Of a DNA stretch of 64,000 nt, positions 8,429-17,294 are shown piece after piece. The stretch is taken from the NCBI GenBank assembly GCA_030524675.1, contig JAUNGE010000009.1:21788-85787 (forward strand), written 5' to 3'. How positions within the stretch are numbered: the stretch's first letter is position 1; each line of letters starts with the position of its first letter. The notes under the pieces were generated by a model, which worked only from the letters and a program-made list of their open reading frames with translations, was not told the origin of the DNA and made no database searches. A program made the position numbers and the translations under genes. Source of the stretch: a bacterium. Lineage in GTDB: Bacteria; Bacillota; Clostridia; Lachnospirales; Lachnospiraceae.

Positions 8429-8476
8429 AAGAATCGCATGTTCTTTGCAGTTTTTGGCTGTTTTCACGCGATTCTT
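8429..8476. promoter_or_regulatory. Inverted repeat in the divergent AraC/oxidoreductase promoter region
   Basis: AAGAATCGC (8429-8437) and GCGATTCTT (8468-8476) are exact inverted copies separated by 30 bp, about three helical turns. They lie between the divergently transcribed oxidoreductase and AraC genes. This is a plausible operator for the adjacent AraC regulator, though family members more often bind direct repeats. Confidence 0.45.
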
Positions 8477-8518
8477 GCTTTTAGAAAACTTCTTTAAAAA
8501 ACTTTAGGAGACTGATTT

Positions 8519-9370
8519 ATGAGATCATTTTCTTCTTTTCACCAGGATGCATATGATTCCGCCATCTGCGATTCCATTCTGGTGCAGCACCATACCAGCT
8601 TCCATGCCAATGATGCCTCTTTTCACTTTCATGCGGATTATGAGATTTTTTTATTTTTGGGCGGCGATGTGGATTTTTATACAGAATATGCTGTCTGCCA
8701 CCTGAAACGGGGACACTTGATCGTGTGCAACGACAGGGAGCTGCACCGCGCCTGCCACTATGGCAAAGTACCTTACGAAAGGATTGCGATTCATTTTGAC
8801 CATCATCTGGTTGAAGGACTCTCCACTGCCCGCACAAATCTTTTGGGATGTTTTCATGTCCCAAAGTCCGAAGCCAATCTGGCTGTCCTTCTCACAGAAG
8901 AACAGATAAAAACCGTGCTATTTCTGGGACACAGACTGCAGGAGCTGAGTGCATGCGACCAGTTTGGAAGCGATGTTTTGACACTCTCCTACCTGTCGGA
9001 ACTGCTGGTTTTTGTCAATGCCCGATTCCTCCAGATGCAACCATCTGGCGCCCTTGCCTATCACGGTCTGATTGCGGAGGTAATCGCCCATATTGACAAA
9101 CATCTGACTTCTGAGCTGTCCCTTGAGACCATTGCCCGTGCATTTTCTATTGACAAATATTATCTAAGCCACCTGTTCCGCAGTCAGACGGGCAATTCCC
9201 TGTACCACTATATCCTGATAAAAAAAGTGGCGCTTGCAAAACTCTTTCTGTCTCAAGGAAAATCGGTGACAGAGACCTGTGAGCTGGCCGGATTCTATGA
9301 TTACAACAATTTTATCCGCACATTCAAAAAAATCACAGGCATCCCTCCCGGCAAGTACCAGAAGCGATGA
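8519..9370 (+). CDS. AraC-family transcriptional regulator with cupin sensor domain
   Basis: A 283-residue regulator. The N-terminal part (about 20-110) looks like a cupin sugar-sensing domain, with FHFHADYEIFLFLGG and LIVCNDRELHRA. The C-terminal ~100 residues form two helix-turn-helix motifs: LSLETIARAFSIDKYYLSHL, then SVTETCELAGFYDYNNFIR and a closing TGIPPGKYQK. The start at 8519 follows TTAGGAG. It is divergent from two Gfo/Idh/MocA dehydrogenases and probably controls them. Its 3' end overlaps the convergent mnmA gene by 38 bp. Confidence 0.88.
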   Translation: MRSFSSFHQDAYDSAICDSILVQHHTSFHANDASFHFHADYEIFLFLGGDVDFYTEYAVCHLKRGHLIVCNDRELHRACHYGKVPYERIAIHFDHHLVEGLSTARTNLLGCFHVPKSEANLAVLLTEEQIKTVLFLGHRLQELSACDQFGSDVLTLSYLSELLVFVNARFLQMQPSGALAYHGLIAEVIAHIDKHLTSELSLETIARAFSIDKYYLSHLFRSQTGNSLYHYILIKKVALAKLFLSQGKSVTETCELAGFYDYNNFIRTFKKITGIPPGKYQKR

Positions 9371-10442
9371 CGCCGCCGCCAAGAACTACGTCTCCGTCAT
9401 ACAAAACAGCTGCCTGTCCAGGTGTGATGGCTCGCTGCGGTTCATCGAACAGAAGATGTACCACGCCATCCGCCTGCGGTATCGCAAATGCCCACTGCTC
9501 TGGCTGCCGGTAACGGATTTTTGCCTTGCAGCGAATCTGCGCCTGCGGCGCTTCTCCCGATATCCAGTGAAACTCGCCGACATCCGTTTCCCTGCTGTAA
9601 AGCTCTTCTTTTTTTCCGAGTACCACCGTGTTATCCTTCGCGCAGATTCTGCACACATACATCGGTTCCGGAAATGAAATGCCCAGACCACGGCGCTGCC
9701 CGATGGTATAATGAATGATTCCTCTATGAACGCCCAGCACATTTCCTGCGCTGTCCACAAAATTTCCTGGCTGGGCCATTCTTCCTGTATACCGCTCAAT
9801 CGCGCTGGCATAATCGCCATTCTGCACAAAACAGATATCCTGGCTGTCCGGTTTGTGCGCATTGATAAAGCCGCACCGCTCTGCAATCTGGCGCGTCTGC
9901 GTTTTTCTCAGGCCGCCCAACGGAAATTTGACATGTGCAAGCTGCTCTTGCGTCATGCTGTAGAGTACATAGGACTGGTCTTTTGTCTCATCCAAAGCTT
10001 TCTTTAGCAGATAGCGACTGCCATCATACTCAATTCTTGCATAGTGTCCCGTGACAATATACTGACACTCCAGCACAGCTGCCCGTTCAAACAGCTTTTC
10101 AAATTTCATATACCGGTTACAGTCTATACACGGATTCGGTGTAATCCCCGCTTCATAGCTCTGTACAAACTTCTGTATGACCTTCTCCCGAAATCCATCC
10201 TTTAGCTGAAACACATAGTAGGGCATCCCAAGACGGTAGGCCACATCGCGCGCATCTTCCACATCCTCCAGAGAGCAGCATGTGTGCGCATGAGAAATCC
10301 CAACATCCTCATTATCGTATAATTTCATAGTACATCCAACACATTCATATCCCTGGTCCACCATCCGTTTTGCAGCAACGCTGGAATCCACGCCTCCGCT
10401 CATGGCAATCAGTGCTTTTCCTCTCTCACAAGTTCCTTCCAT
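9333..10442 (-). CDS. mnmA: tRNA-specific 2-thiouridylase MnmA
   Basis: Adds sulfur to wobble uridine 34 of Lys, Glu and Gln tRNAs in the cytoplasm. The ATP PP-loop SGGVDSS lies near residues 15-21, followed by YECVGCTMKLYDNEDVG. The first catalytic cysteine is in ITPNPCIDCNRYMKF (near 100) and the second in DSQDICFVQNGDY (near 200). TGHYARI and the GRRGLGI segment are also conserved. The length of 369 residues is normal. The ATG at 10442 has GGAGG 11 bases upstream; a TTG at 10448 with 5-base spacing is possible. Its 3' end overlaps the convergent AraC gene. Confidence 0.95.
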   Translation of the reverse strand: MEGTCERGKALIAMSGGVDSSVAAKRMVDQGYECVGCTMKLYDNEDVGISHAHTCCSLEDVEDARDVAYRLGMPYYVFQLKDGFREKVIQKFVQSYEAGITPNPCIDCNRYMKFEKLFERAAVLECQYIVTGHYARIEYDGSRYLLKKALDETKDQSYVLYSMTQEQLAHVKFPLGGLRKTQTRQIAERCGFINAHKPDSQDICFVQNGDYASAIERYTGRMAQPGNFVDSAGNVLGVHRGIIHYTIGQRRGLGISFPEPMYVCRICAKDNTVVLGKKEELYSRETDVGEFHWISGEAPQAQIRCKAKIRYRQPEQWAFAIPQADGVVHLLFDEPQRAITPGQAAVLYDGDVVLGGGVIASGTCREGCL

Positions 10443-10573
10443 TGTCAATCTTGCCTCCTATCTTCTTCCTTTTTATTTTCATATTTACCTAGTATGAAAC
10501 TATGCTTTTATAGCATAAATTTCTTTTGTCTCTTTGTCAATGGAAATCCCCGTAATCATTCCTGCAAAATGCC

Positions 10574-10610
10574 AAGCTGCCGCAAAACCAAAATCGGATT
10601 TCGCGGCAGC
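10574..10610. terminator. GC-rich hairpin after the RpiB-fold isomerase gene
   Basis: GCTGCCGC (10576-10583) pairs with GCGGCAGC (10603-10610), with partial A/T pairing inside. It lies downstream of the minus-strand isomerase gene ending at 10673. The trailing T-run is weak (ATTTTGC), so termination is plausible but uncertain. Confidence 0.4.
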
Positions 10611-10672
10611 CCTGCTGTAAAACACTATGTACTTTCTTTTTCTATGTTTGATTTTGCCTGTTTTTCGGCTAT

Positions 10673-11311
10673 TTATGCCAGAACTTCCTTCACTGCCTCA
10701 GCAATCTTGTCGCACTTGCAGTTTGCAAAGAAGTACTCCTGGAACTTCTCGCCTGCCAGAGCGCCCTTTACCAGCTCACGGTCCAGATTCTTTAAGATAG
10801 TTACCATATCGGTATGGGTCACTTTCTTTACTTCATCCAGAATCTTTTTGTTGCGCTGCTCCGGAATGACTCTCTCTCTCGGATAGCCCTGTCCGCTCTC
10901 GCAGGAGAACAGCTTCTCAAATACATACTCCAGATTTACCTCAGCGCCCCAGCCGAAGCCCTTCGCGAAAGGAAGTGCAATCGCATTGCCATCGTTGATC
11001 TGTGCAAACATAAATGCATCTGCCGGATCTACAATGTGGCCGCAGAGAACACCTGGGAAAGAATTCAGCGCCAGCATCGCGCCCTCACCTGTGCCGCAGC
11101 CTGTCACTACATAGTCTGCTGCGCCGGAGTTTAATAAAACAGCTGCCAGAATACCATTCTGCACATAGGTCAGCTGGTTCTTGTCGTCTGCAGAGTACAT
11201 GCCATAGTTGAACACTTCATGTCCCAACGGCTCTACCACTTTTTTCAATGTAGCGCAGATCAGCTCATTCTTTGCTGCCTGGCTGTTTTCGTTGATTAAT
11301 GCAATTTTCAT
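10673..11311 (-). CDS. RpiB/LacAB-fold sugar isomerase, probably deoxyhexosulose-uronate isomerase (DhuI-like)
   Basis: A 212-residue protein of the RpiB/LacA/LacB fold. The signature GCGTGEGAMLALNSFPGVLCG lies near 70-90 and matches the CGTGxG phosphate or carboxylate loop of the family. At ~212 residues it is longer than RpiB (~150) and similar to the streptococcal DhuI isomerase, which converts 4-deoxy-L-threo-5-hexosulose uronate from glycosaminoglycan breakdown. The next gene upstream is a KduD/DhuD-like reductase, the enzyme that follows DhuI. The family call is firm; the substrate is inferred from size and context. Galactose-6-phosphate or pentose isomerase remain possible. Confidence 0.75.
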   Translation of the reverse strand: MKIALINENSQAAKNELICATLKKVVEPLGHEVFNYGMYSADDKNQLTYVQNGILAAVLLNSGAADYVVTGCGTGEGAMLALNSFPGVLCGHIVDPADAFMFAQINDGNAIALPFAKGFGWGAEVNLEYVFEKLFSCESGQGYPRERVIPEQRNKKILDEVKKVTHTDMVTILKNLDRELVKGALAGEKFQEYFFANCKCDKIAEAVKEVLA

Positions 11312-11466
11312 AGGGGTATTCTCCTTTTTCTGCCTGTTATCTCTTCTATCTGTCGTTTCTTCTATCTGCTATCTTTCTGTCTGCCGCCGTTCTGTTTTCG
11401 GCTGCATGCTTCCATCCTTGCTCGCTGCTAGGAAAGCCCATTAGCTTTGGGCAATAGGCCGTTCGC

Positions 11467-12270
11467 TTATTTAGGCTGTTTGCCGATGTAAGCCAAGATA
11501 CCGCCGTCTACGTACAGGATATGGCCGTTTACGAAGTTGGAAGCGTCGGATGCCAGGAATACTGCCGGTGCTGCCAAATCTTCTGCCTCTCCCCAGCGTG
11601 CTGCAGGCGTCTTTGCCAGAATGAACTGGTCAAATGGATGACGGCTTCCATCCGGCTGGATTTCACGCAGCGGTGCTGTCTGTGGAGTTGCAATGTATCC
11701 AGGTCCGATACCGTTACACTGGATGTTGAACTCACCGTACTCGGATGCGATGTTCTTTGTCAGCATCTTTAAGCCGCCCTTTGCTGCTGCATATGCAGAA
11801 ACGGTCTCACGGCCAAGCTCGGACATCATGGAGCAGATGTTGATAATCTTTCCGTGGCCCTTCTTAATCATGCTCGGGATAACTGCCTTGGATACGATGA
11901 ACGGTCCGTTCAGGTCAATGTCAATCACCTGTCTGAACTGCGCTGCTGTCATCTCGCACATCGGGATACGCTTGATGATGCCTGCATTGTTTACCAGGAT
12001 GTCAATCACGCCAACCTCAGCCTCAATCTGAGCAACCATGGCATTCACTGCGTCTTCGTTTGTAACGTCACACACATAGCCGTGTGCTTTGATGCCCTCT
12101 GCCTCATAGGAAGCCAGACCTTTGTTTACCAAGTCCTGATTGATGTCGTTGAATACGATAGTTGCACCTGCACCAGCCATACCTTTTGCGATGGCAAATC
12201 CGATTCCGTAGGATGCGCCTGTAACCAATGCTACTTTTCCCTCAAGAGAAAATGTCTTTAAGTAATCCAT
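11467..12270 (-). CDS. SDR-family oxidoreductase, KduD/DhuD/gluconate 5-dehydrogenase-like
   Basis: A 267-residue short-chain dehydrogenase that probably reduces 3-deoxy-D-glycero-2,5-hexodiulosonate or a related keto-sugar acid. The NAD(P) motif TGASYGIG is near 19-26, NNAGI near 95, the catalytic Ser in NICSMMSE near 147, and the Tyr-Lys pair in SAYAAAKGG near 160. It ends with FVNGHILYVDGGILAYIG. The start at 12270 has an AAGGAGG site; the frame extends to 12330 through the promoter. It is upstream of the RpiB-fold isomerase and divergent from an AraC gene. Confidence 0.87.
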   Translation of the reverse strand: MDYLKTFSLEGKVALVTGASYGIGFAIAKGMAGAGATIVFNDINQDLVNKGLASYEAEGIKAHGYVCDVTNEDAVNAMVAQIEAEVGVIDILVNNAGIIKRIPMCEMTAAQFRQVIDIDLNGPFIVSKAVIPSMIKKGHGKIINICSMMSELGRETVSAYAAAKGGLKMLTKNIASEYGEFNIQCNGIGPGYIATPQTAPLREIQPDGSRHPFDQFILAKTPAARWGEAEDLAAPAVFLASDASNFVNGHILYVDGGILAYIGKQPK

Positions 12271-12300
12271 TTTAAATACCTCCTTGTTTTTGTTATCCCT

Positions 12301-12329
12301 ATTGTAACATCCATTTTTTTGCATGTCCA
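12301..12329 (-). promoter_or_regulatory. Promoter of the KduD-like/isomerase genes
   Basis: On the minus strand TGGACA (12329-12324) and TACAAT (12306-12301) are separated by 17 bases. The inferred start near 12294 gives a leader of about 25 nt to the SDR gene. Confidence 0.65.
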
Positions 12330-12349
12330 CGTAAAATCAGCTCAAAAAC

Positions 12350-12377
12350 TTGCATTTTTTGAACTGACTGCTATAAT
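12350..12377 (+). promoter_or_regulatory. Promoter of the AraC regulator at 12419
   Basis: TTGCAT (12350-12355) and a perfect TATAAT (12372-12377) have a 16-base spacer. The start would be near 12384, about 35 nt before the AraC gene. It lies back to back with the divergent SDR promoter. Confidence 0.7.
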
Positions 12378-12418
12378 GAAACCATATATAAGCACGCAAA
12401 AAACGAAAGGGGAATTTT

Positions 12419-13318
12419 ATGGAAGAATTCAGTTCCTGCAAAAAAGCCATGGAGGCATGTGCAAAGACAAAGACATTTGCCCTCGCACATCTCTTTCAGG
12501 AAGAAAAAGTCATGGAAATGCACATCCACGACTGTTATGAAATCTATTATTCTATCTCCGGCGGAAAACAATTTCTGATTGACAATAAATTTTATCCGAT
12601 TCAGCCAGGCGACCTGTTTCTGATTAACCAGTATGAGAGCCATTACATCTCGCAGCTGGACAAGATGGTTCACGAGCGCATTGTCCTCTCCATTCATCCG
12701 GATTATGTCAAGCATCTCTCCTCAAAAGAGACGGACCTGGACGCCTGCTTTTCCAGCCGCCCGCCGCAGTTCCAGCACCGTTTTTCCTTAAACAAGGACC
12801 AGCAGGCCCGTTTTCTCTATTATATAAACAAACTGAAGTCGGTTCATGGATACGGCAGTGATATTCTGGAACAGGCATTCTTTATGGAACTTCTGGTGAT
12901 GTTAAATGCCATCTGCACGGCCGCAACTCCTGCTGGCTCTCCTGACTCTGCAGCAGTCTCTGCCACACCGCCCGCTGCCATTCCTTCCACTCCAGTTTAC
13001 AATCAGCAAGTAGATGCGATTCTCGCCTACATCAACCAGAATCTGTCTTCTGCCCTCACAATCGAACAGCTTGCCTCCCACTTTTTCCTCAGCGAATCCT
13101 ACATCTGCCGCATTTTTAAGGCGGCGACAGGAACCACCATCAACAAATATGTGACGGCAAGGCGCATCAGCATCGCAAAAGTACATCTTTACAACGGCGC
13201 CAGTGTCAATGAGGCGTGGGAACAGTCCGGATTTGCCGACTACAGCAATTTTCTGCGCGCCTTCACAAAAGCAGTGGGCGTATCTCCAAAGAAATACGCC
13301 CAGTATTCTGTCAGTTGA
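12419..13318 (+). CDS. AraC-family transcriptional regulator with cupin domain
   Basis: A 299-residue regulator. The cupin domain (about 25-105) includes EMHIHDCYEIYYSISGG, a metal- or sugar-binding-like His cluster, and PIQPGDLFLINQYE. A linker rich in Ala, Ser, Pro and Thr (about 165-190) leads to the DNA-binding domain: LTIEQLASHFFLSESYICRI, then the second helix-turn-helix ending VGVSPKKYAQYS. The start ATG at 12419 follows AAAGGGGAA. Divergent placement next to the KduD-like and isomerase genes suggests it controls uronate catabolism. Confidence 0.88.
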   Translation: MEEFSSCKKAMEACAKTKTFALAHLFQEEKVMEMHIHDCYEIYYSISGGKQFLIDNKFYPIQPGDLFLINQYESHYISQLDKMVHERIVLSIHPDYVKHLSSKETDLDACFSSRPPQFQHRFSLNKDQQARFLYYINKLKSVHGYGSDILEQAFFMELLVMLNAICTAATPAGSPDSAAVSATPPAAIPSTPVYNQQVDAILAYINQNLSSALTIEQLASHFFLSESYICRIFKAATGTTINKYVTARRISIAKVHLYNGASVNEAWEQSGFADYSNFLRAFTKAVGVSPKKYAQYSVS

Positions 13319-13399
13319 TATTCGTGTGCTTTCGACTGCAGGCACGTACCCATCCGCCTCATTGGTATTTCCGTGCCTGCACAGGCTCTCTTTGCTCTC

Positions 13400-14170
13400 T
13401 CAGTCTGTTTTCAGAGAAAACGTCGTGATATAGTCCATTTTTTTCATATTCAGCTCCCGAATCTTATCTTCCGGAGCAAATGTCGCGAACAGCCACTGCT
13501 CTTCTGCCGCCAGCTGCATGTGGCATAACACAATCCCAATGTTGATTTCGCGCATGGACATTCCCAGCTTTTCCAGCAGAGATTTTTTTCGCACAAAAAT
13601 ATGAATCTTATTTTTGTAGACCACAAAACGCCACGGCTGAGAATTGAAAGCGGAGGGCGCCAAACGCGCGGCATACAGCACGCTTTTGAGTTCTTCCCCT
13701 GCCTCCTCCTTAAAGATGCACAATTCCTTCAACGGATGGCGTTTTGCGACAGCTCCATCCCGCAGAAGGCGCCTTGCAGGATACCCAAATGCAACCACCA
13801 TCAGCGCTTTTAAGGAGTCTGTCCGCTTCTCGCCAAGCACTCTGGCACATCCCTGATAACAGCATCCCAGACCCTTCGTCGTCAGATACAGCACCATCTG
13901 CTCCAACATGTATCCGGCATTTTCCAGTCCTTCTTTCACTCTTTCCCCATAAAATACCAGATAATATGGGGCGTGCACCACCCCAAAGCCCCCTATTGGC
14001 GCTCTTTTGTTGATATTATCCAGGATTTCCAGTTTCCAGTCCGCTTCCCGATTCCACGGGGAAAGCTCCTGAACAAAACGATTCACTTTTTTCATCAACG
14101 CCTCTGGAACCGGCGTAAAATCAAATTTTCTCACAGACCTCCTGTAAGAAATTGCTTCATACTGATTCAT
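13400..14170 (-). CDS. Nitroreductase-family protein
   Basis: A 256-residue FMN-dependent NAD(P)H oxidoreductase-type protein. The N-terminal FMN-phosphate motif is YRRSVRKFDFTPVP (near 9-22). A second segment, AARLAPSAFNSQPWRFVVYK (near 165-185), is characteristic of the fold. GLGCCYQGCARVL near 95 contributes adjacent cysteines. Its length exceeds the common ~200-residue form and resembles a two-module variant found in Clostridia. The substrate is unknown. It lies at the end of the pepF cluster on the same strand. Confidence 0.82.
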   Translation of the reverse strand: MNQYEAISYRRSVRKFDFTPVPEALMKKVNRFVQELSPWNREADWKLEILDNINKRAPIGGFGVVHAPYYLVFYGERVKEGLENAGYMLEQMVLYLTTKGLGCCYQGCARVLGEKRTDSLKALMVVAFGYPARRLLRDGAVAKRHPLKELCIFKEEAGEELKSVLYAARLAPSAFNSQPWRFVVYKNKIHIFVRKKSLLEKLGMSMREINIGIVLCHMQLAAEEQWLFATFAPEDKIRELNMKKMDYITTFSLKTD

Positions 14171-14309
14171 TCCATCCCCGTCTCCCTTTTTCCAACCTTG
14201 CAGCAGTTTGGAATCCGCTCCTTCTTTCCTTGCCGCTGCTTCTTATGCTGCTTCTCATGCATCACAGGCTATGCCGGCCATACCAGTTTTCCGTTATGCA
14301 ATTTTGCAG

Positions 14310-16106
14310 TTATACCAGTTCTTCCATCTCGCCAAGCAGCTTCTCAAACAAAGCCAATGCTTGTTCTACAGGCTTTGGTGTATTCATGTCAACGCCGGCC
14401 AGTTTCAAAAGTTCAATCGGAGTCTTTGAGCATCCACCTTTCAGGAATTCAAAGTATCCGTCCCGCACCTTCTCATTTCCAGCCAGAATCTGCGTGCTGG
14501 CTGCGATGGCTGCTGAAATGCCTGTCGCATACTGATATACATAGAATGGTGTATAAAAATGCGGAATTCTCGCCCACTCATAATCAATCTCCGCATCCAC
14601 ACACATATCCGGCCCGAAATAATCCACATTCAGCTCATGGTACTTTGCGCACAGCACTTCTGCCGTCAGCGCCTCGCCCTTCTCCACCATCTGATGCGCC
14701 CACATCTCAAACTCTGCAAACATGGTCTGGCGGAACAGCGTTCCCTTGAAAGTCTCCAGGAAATGGTTCAGCAGATACGCACGGCGCGCTTTATCATCTG
14801 TCTTTTTCAGCAGGTCCTGAATCAAAAGCGACTCATTGCAGGTGGAAGCCACCTCTGCCACAAAAATCTTATATCCAGCATACGTATATGGCTGTGCATG
14901 GTCGGAATAATAGCTGTGCAGTGCATGCCCCATTTCATGCGCCAGGGTAAACACAGAATCCAGTGTTCCATTGTAATTTAAAAGCACATACGGATGCACG
15001 CCGTAGGCACCCCAGGAATACGCGCCGCTGCGCTTTCCCTTGTTCTCGTACACGTCAATCCAGCGATTGTCAAAGCCTTCCTGCAGGTAGGACAGATACT
15101 CTTCGCCCATGGGCGCCAGTCCCTCTTTTACGATGCGCTTTGCCTCCTCAAACGGGATATTTCCCTCTGTATTCTCCACAATTGGTACATATAAATCATA
15201 CATATGAAGTTCTGGCACATTTAATGCCTTTTTTCTCAGAGACACATAGCGGTGCATCAGAGGAAGATGCTTTCTCACAGTCTCAACTAAGTTGTCATAC
15301 ACGGATACCGGAATCTCGTTTGCCGACAAGGCTGCCTCTCGGCTGGAGCCATATTTTCTGGCATTGGCATAGAACACGGACTGTTTGATATTTGCCGTGA
15401 AAGTCGATGCCAGAGTGTTGACAAACTGCTGGTACGCGCTGTACATCGACTCAAACGCCTCTTTTCGCACTCTTCTGTCTGTGCTTTCCATATAGCGGAT
15501 GTAGCGCCCGTGCGTCACTTCCGCTTTCTCTCCGTTCTCATCCAGAATCGACGGGAACTTGATATCTGCATTGTTGAAATAATTAAAAATCGTGGATGGT
15601 CCCTGTGTCGCCTCATAAGACTGCGCAAGAAGCGCCTCCATCTCCTTCGAGAGCGTGTGCTCTTTCTTTGCCAGCAGCATCTGCAGTGCCCGCTCAAAAT
15701 GCTGGATACCGTTGTCCGATTTGCGATATGTCGCTAAGACAGCATCATCAATGGAGAGAATCTCCGGCACAATAAATGCAGATTTCTCCGCTGCCGTGTT
15801 GGACAGACTCTGTGCTCTCGCCTCCATCTTCTGGTACAAACTCTCCGCTGTGTCCTCGTCCGATTTCTGTCTCGCATACACATACAGACGTTCCATCTTG
15901 CACGCCAGCTCATCGTCAAATTTCAGACATGCATACAGCGTATCCGCAGAATCTGCCAGATGTCCCTGATACCTCTCATACTGCGCAATCTCCTGCTCAA
16001 TCTCTCTATATAATGCTTCCCATGCCTCGTCGTCCGGCAGCATGTCTCTCATATTCCAAGTGTCCTTCTCCAAAACCTGGGAGCGTGTTTTTATCTCTTC
16101 TGCCAT
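14310..16106 (-). CDS. pepF: Oligoendopeptidase F
   Basis: A cytoplasmic zinc metallopeptidase (M3B) that cleaves peptides of about 7-17 residues, fitting with peptide import by Opp. Its 598 residues match the family. The zinc site HEMGH lies near 383-387 (TLAHEMGHALHSYYSDHAQ), and the downstream Glu ligand is in VAEVASTCNESLL. The N-terminal oligopeptidase domain begins near 110. A 50-bp dispersed repeat ends 35 bp upstream of the start codon, and an AGAAAGGA site is present. Confidence 0.95.
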   Translation of the reverse strand: MAEEIKTRSQVLEKDTWNMRDMLPDDEAWEALYREIEQEIAQYERYQGHLADSADTLYACLKFDDELACKMERLYVYARQKSDEDTAESLYQKMEARAQSLSNTAAEKSAFIVPEILSIDDAVLATYRKSDNGIQHFERALQMLLAKKEHTLSKEMEALLAQSYEATQGPSTIFNYFNNADIKFPSILDENGEKAEVTHGRYIRYMESTDRRVRKEAFESMYSAYQQFVNTLASTFTANIKQSVFYANARKYGSSREAALSANEIPVSVYDNLVETVRKHLPLMHRYVSLRKKALNVPELHMYDLYVPIVENTEGNIPFEEAKRIVKEGLAPMGEEYLSYLQEGFDNRWIDVYENKGKRSGAYSWGAYGVHPYVLLNYNGTLDSVFTLAHEMGHALHSYYSDHAQPYTYAGYKIFVAEVASTCNESLLIQDLLKKTDDKARRAYLLNHFLETFKGTLFRQTMFAEFEMWAHQMVEKGEALTAEVLCAKYHELNVDYFGPDMCVDAEIDYEWARIPHFYTPFYVYQYATGISAAIAASTQILAGNEKVRDGYFEFLKGGCSKTPIELLKLAGVDMNTPKPVEQALALFEKLLGEMEELV

Positions 16107-16140
16107 CTGCTTTTTTATCCTTTCTTCTGATTTTTGGGCT

Positions 16141-16190
16141 GCTTCAATCCTCGCTCAGTCATTTCACAGGATGCGGCCGCACTCTAAATC
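16141..16190 (-). repeat. 50-bp dispersed element, copy 1 (upstream of pepF)
   Basis: This aligns without gaps to 30062-30111 and 38047-38096. On the minus strand it ends GAGGATTGAAGC, 35 bp before the pepF start codon. It is the most diverged of the three copies. Confidence 0.55.
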
Positions 16191-16303
16191 TTCGCTGCTC
16201 GCTCATGCATCCTTTTATCACAAGTCCGTCTTGCCATTTTTCACCCATGTATATTATACTATCCTTATTCAGATTTTCCATGACAATTTCAGGAGGATTT
16301 TTC

Positions 16304-17272
16304 ATGAAAATACTTGCCACAACCACACCAACTTCTCATCAAATTGCACAAGCCGACAAACTTTGCACCCTCTGCTGCCAGTTTGACCACATTTCACTGG
16401 ACTTTCCAGAGCAGGCGTCCTGGTATGGGTTTGCTGTAAAGGAAGACACTCTGTTTTCCGCCATGGCGCTGTTTGAGGAGGAGAACGGCCTGTTCTCCCT
16501 GTCTGCCTTCACGCTTCCGTCAATGCGCCGCCAGGGGCTGTTCTCGTCTCTTCTGGAAGAGGCTGTTTCCTGGCTAGAAACCAACCACCCGCAGGCAGAC
16601 CTGGATATCATCGCTGACCTCTCCTGCCCTGCCGCCGCACACACCCTTTCTGCTCTGGAAGCAGAACTGTGGTATGAGGACTTCCAGATGTGCCGCTCCA
16701 TCCCCGACAAAACGTCCGTTTCTCGTGCATCGGTCTCTGCTGCATCCGCGCATCTTACACCGGTCCTCCCTGCATCCGCTTCCCCCTTTTTCCTGCGTAT
16801 TTCCCAGGAAACGCTGAAGGATTCTCCAGATGCATATCCTTCTGCCAAGTCTTCCTGCCTTCTGGCCGATGCCGTCCCCTCCGACTGTTTTTATCTGGCG
16901 CTCTGCGCCGCATCTGACCGTTTCCATGGTTTCGATGCATCTGGCATATCCAGCCTGACTCATGTGCCAGATACTATCCGCATATCTGGCCCGCCCTATA
17001 GACCAGATACCTCCGATTTTTCTCCAGTCGTCTGGGCGCATCTCACTGTCACCGCTTCGGATACCGCGTGGCTGCATGATGTGGAGACGGCTAAAGGGCT
17101 GCGCGGGCGGGGACTTGCCACGCAGTTTCTTCATGCTCTGTTCTCCCGCCTGACAGATTCCCCCATCCGCACACTCTTTCTGCATGTGACGTCGGACAAT
17201 CTTCCCGCTGTCGCTGTGTACCGGAAAACAGGCTTTTATACTGTGCAGACCTTGTCCCATTTTCTGTACTGA
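16304..17272 (+). CDS. Tandem GNAT-family N-acetyltransferase
   Basis: A 322-residue protein; the start at 16304 follows AGGAGGATTTTTC. Two GNAT modules are visible. The first (about 1-135) has LPSMRRQGLFSSLLEEAV as its acetyl-CoA loop. The second (about 240-322) has AKGLRGRGLATQFLHALF and ends in YRKTGFYTVQTLSHF. The linker (about 145-230) is rich in Ser, Ala and Pro and poorly conserved in appearance. The second module carries the better acetyl-CoA motif and is probably the active one. The acceptor is unknown. Confidence 0.78.
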   Translation: MKILATTTPTSHQIAQADKLCTLCCQFDHISLDFPEQASWYGFAVKEDTLFSAMALFEEENGLFSLSAFTLPSMRRQGLFSSLLEEAVSWLETNHPQADLDIIADLSCPAAAHTLSALEAELWYEDFQMCRSIPDKTSVSRASVSAASAHLTPVLPASASPFFLRISQETLKDSPDAYPSAKSSCLLADAVPSDCFYLALCAASDRFHGFDASGISSLTHVPDTIRISGPPYRPDTSDFSPVVWAHLTVTASDTAWLHDVETAKGLRGRGLATQFLHALFSRLTDSPIRTLFLHVTSDNLPAVAVYRKTGFYTVQTLSHFLY

Positions 17273-17294
17273 ATCATTACGGAATCATTCACCC

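Noticed and set aside
15776..16303. N-terminal part of the long frame containing the GNAT gene
   Set aside because: The frame is open upstream through pepF antisense, but the AGGAGG site and protein similarity place the start at 16304.
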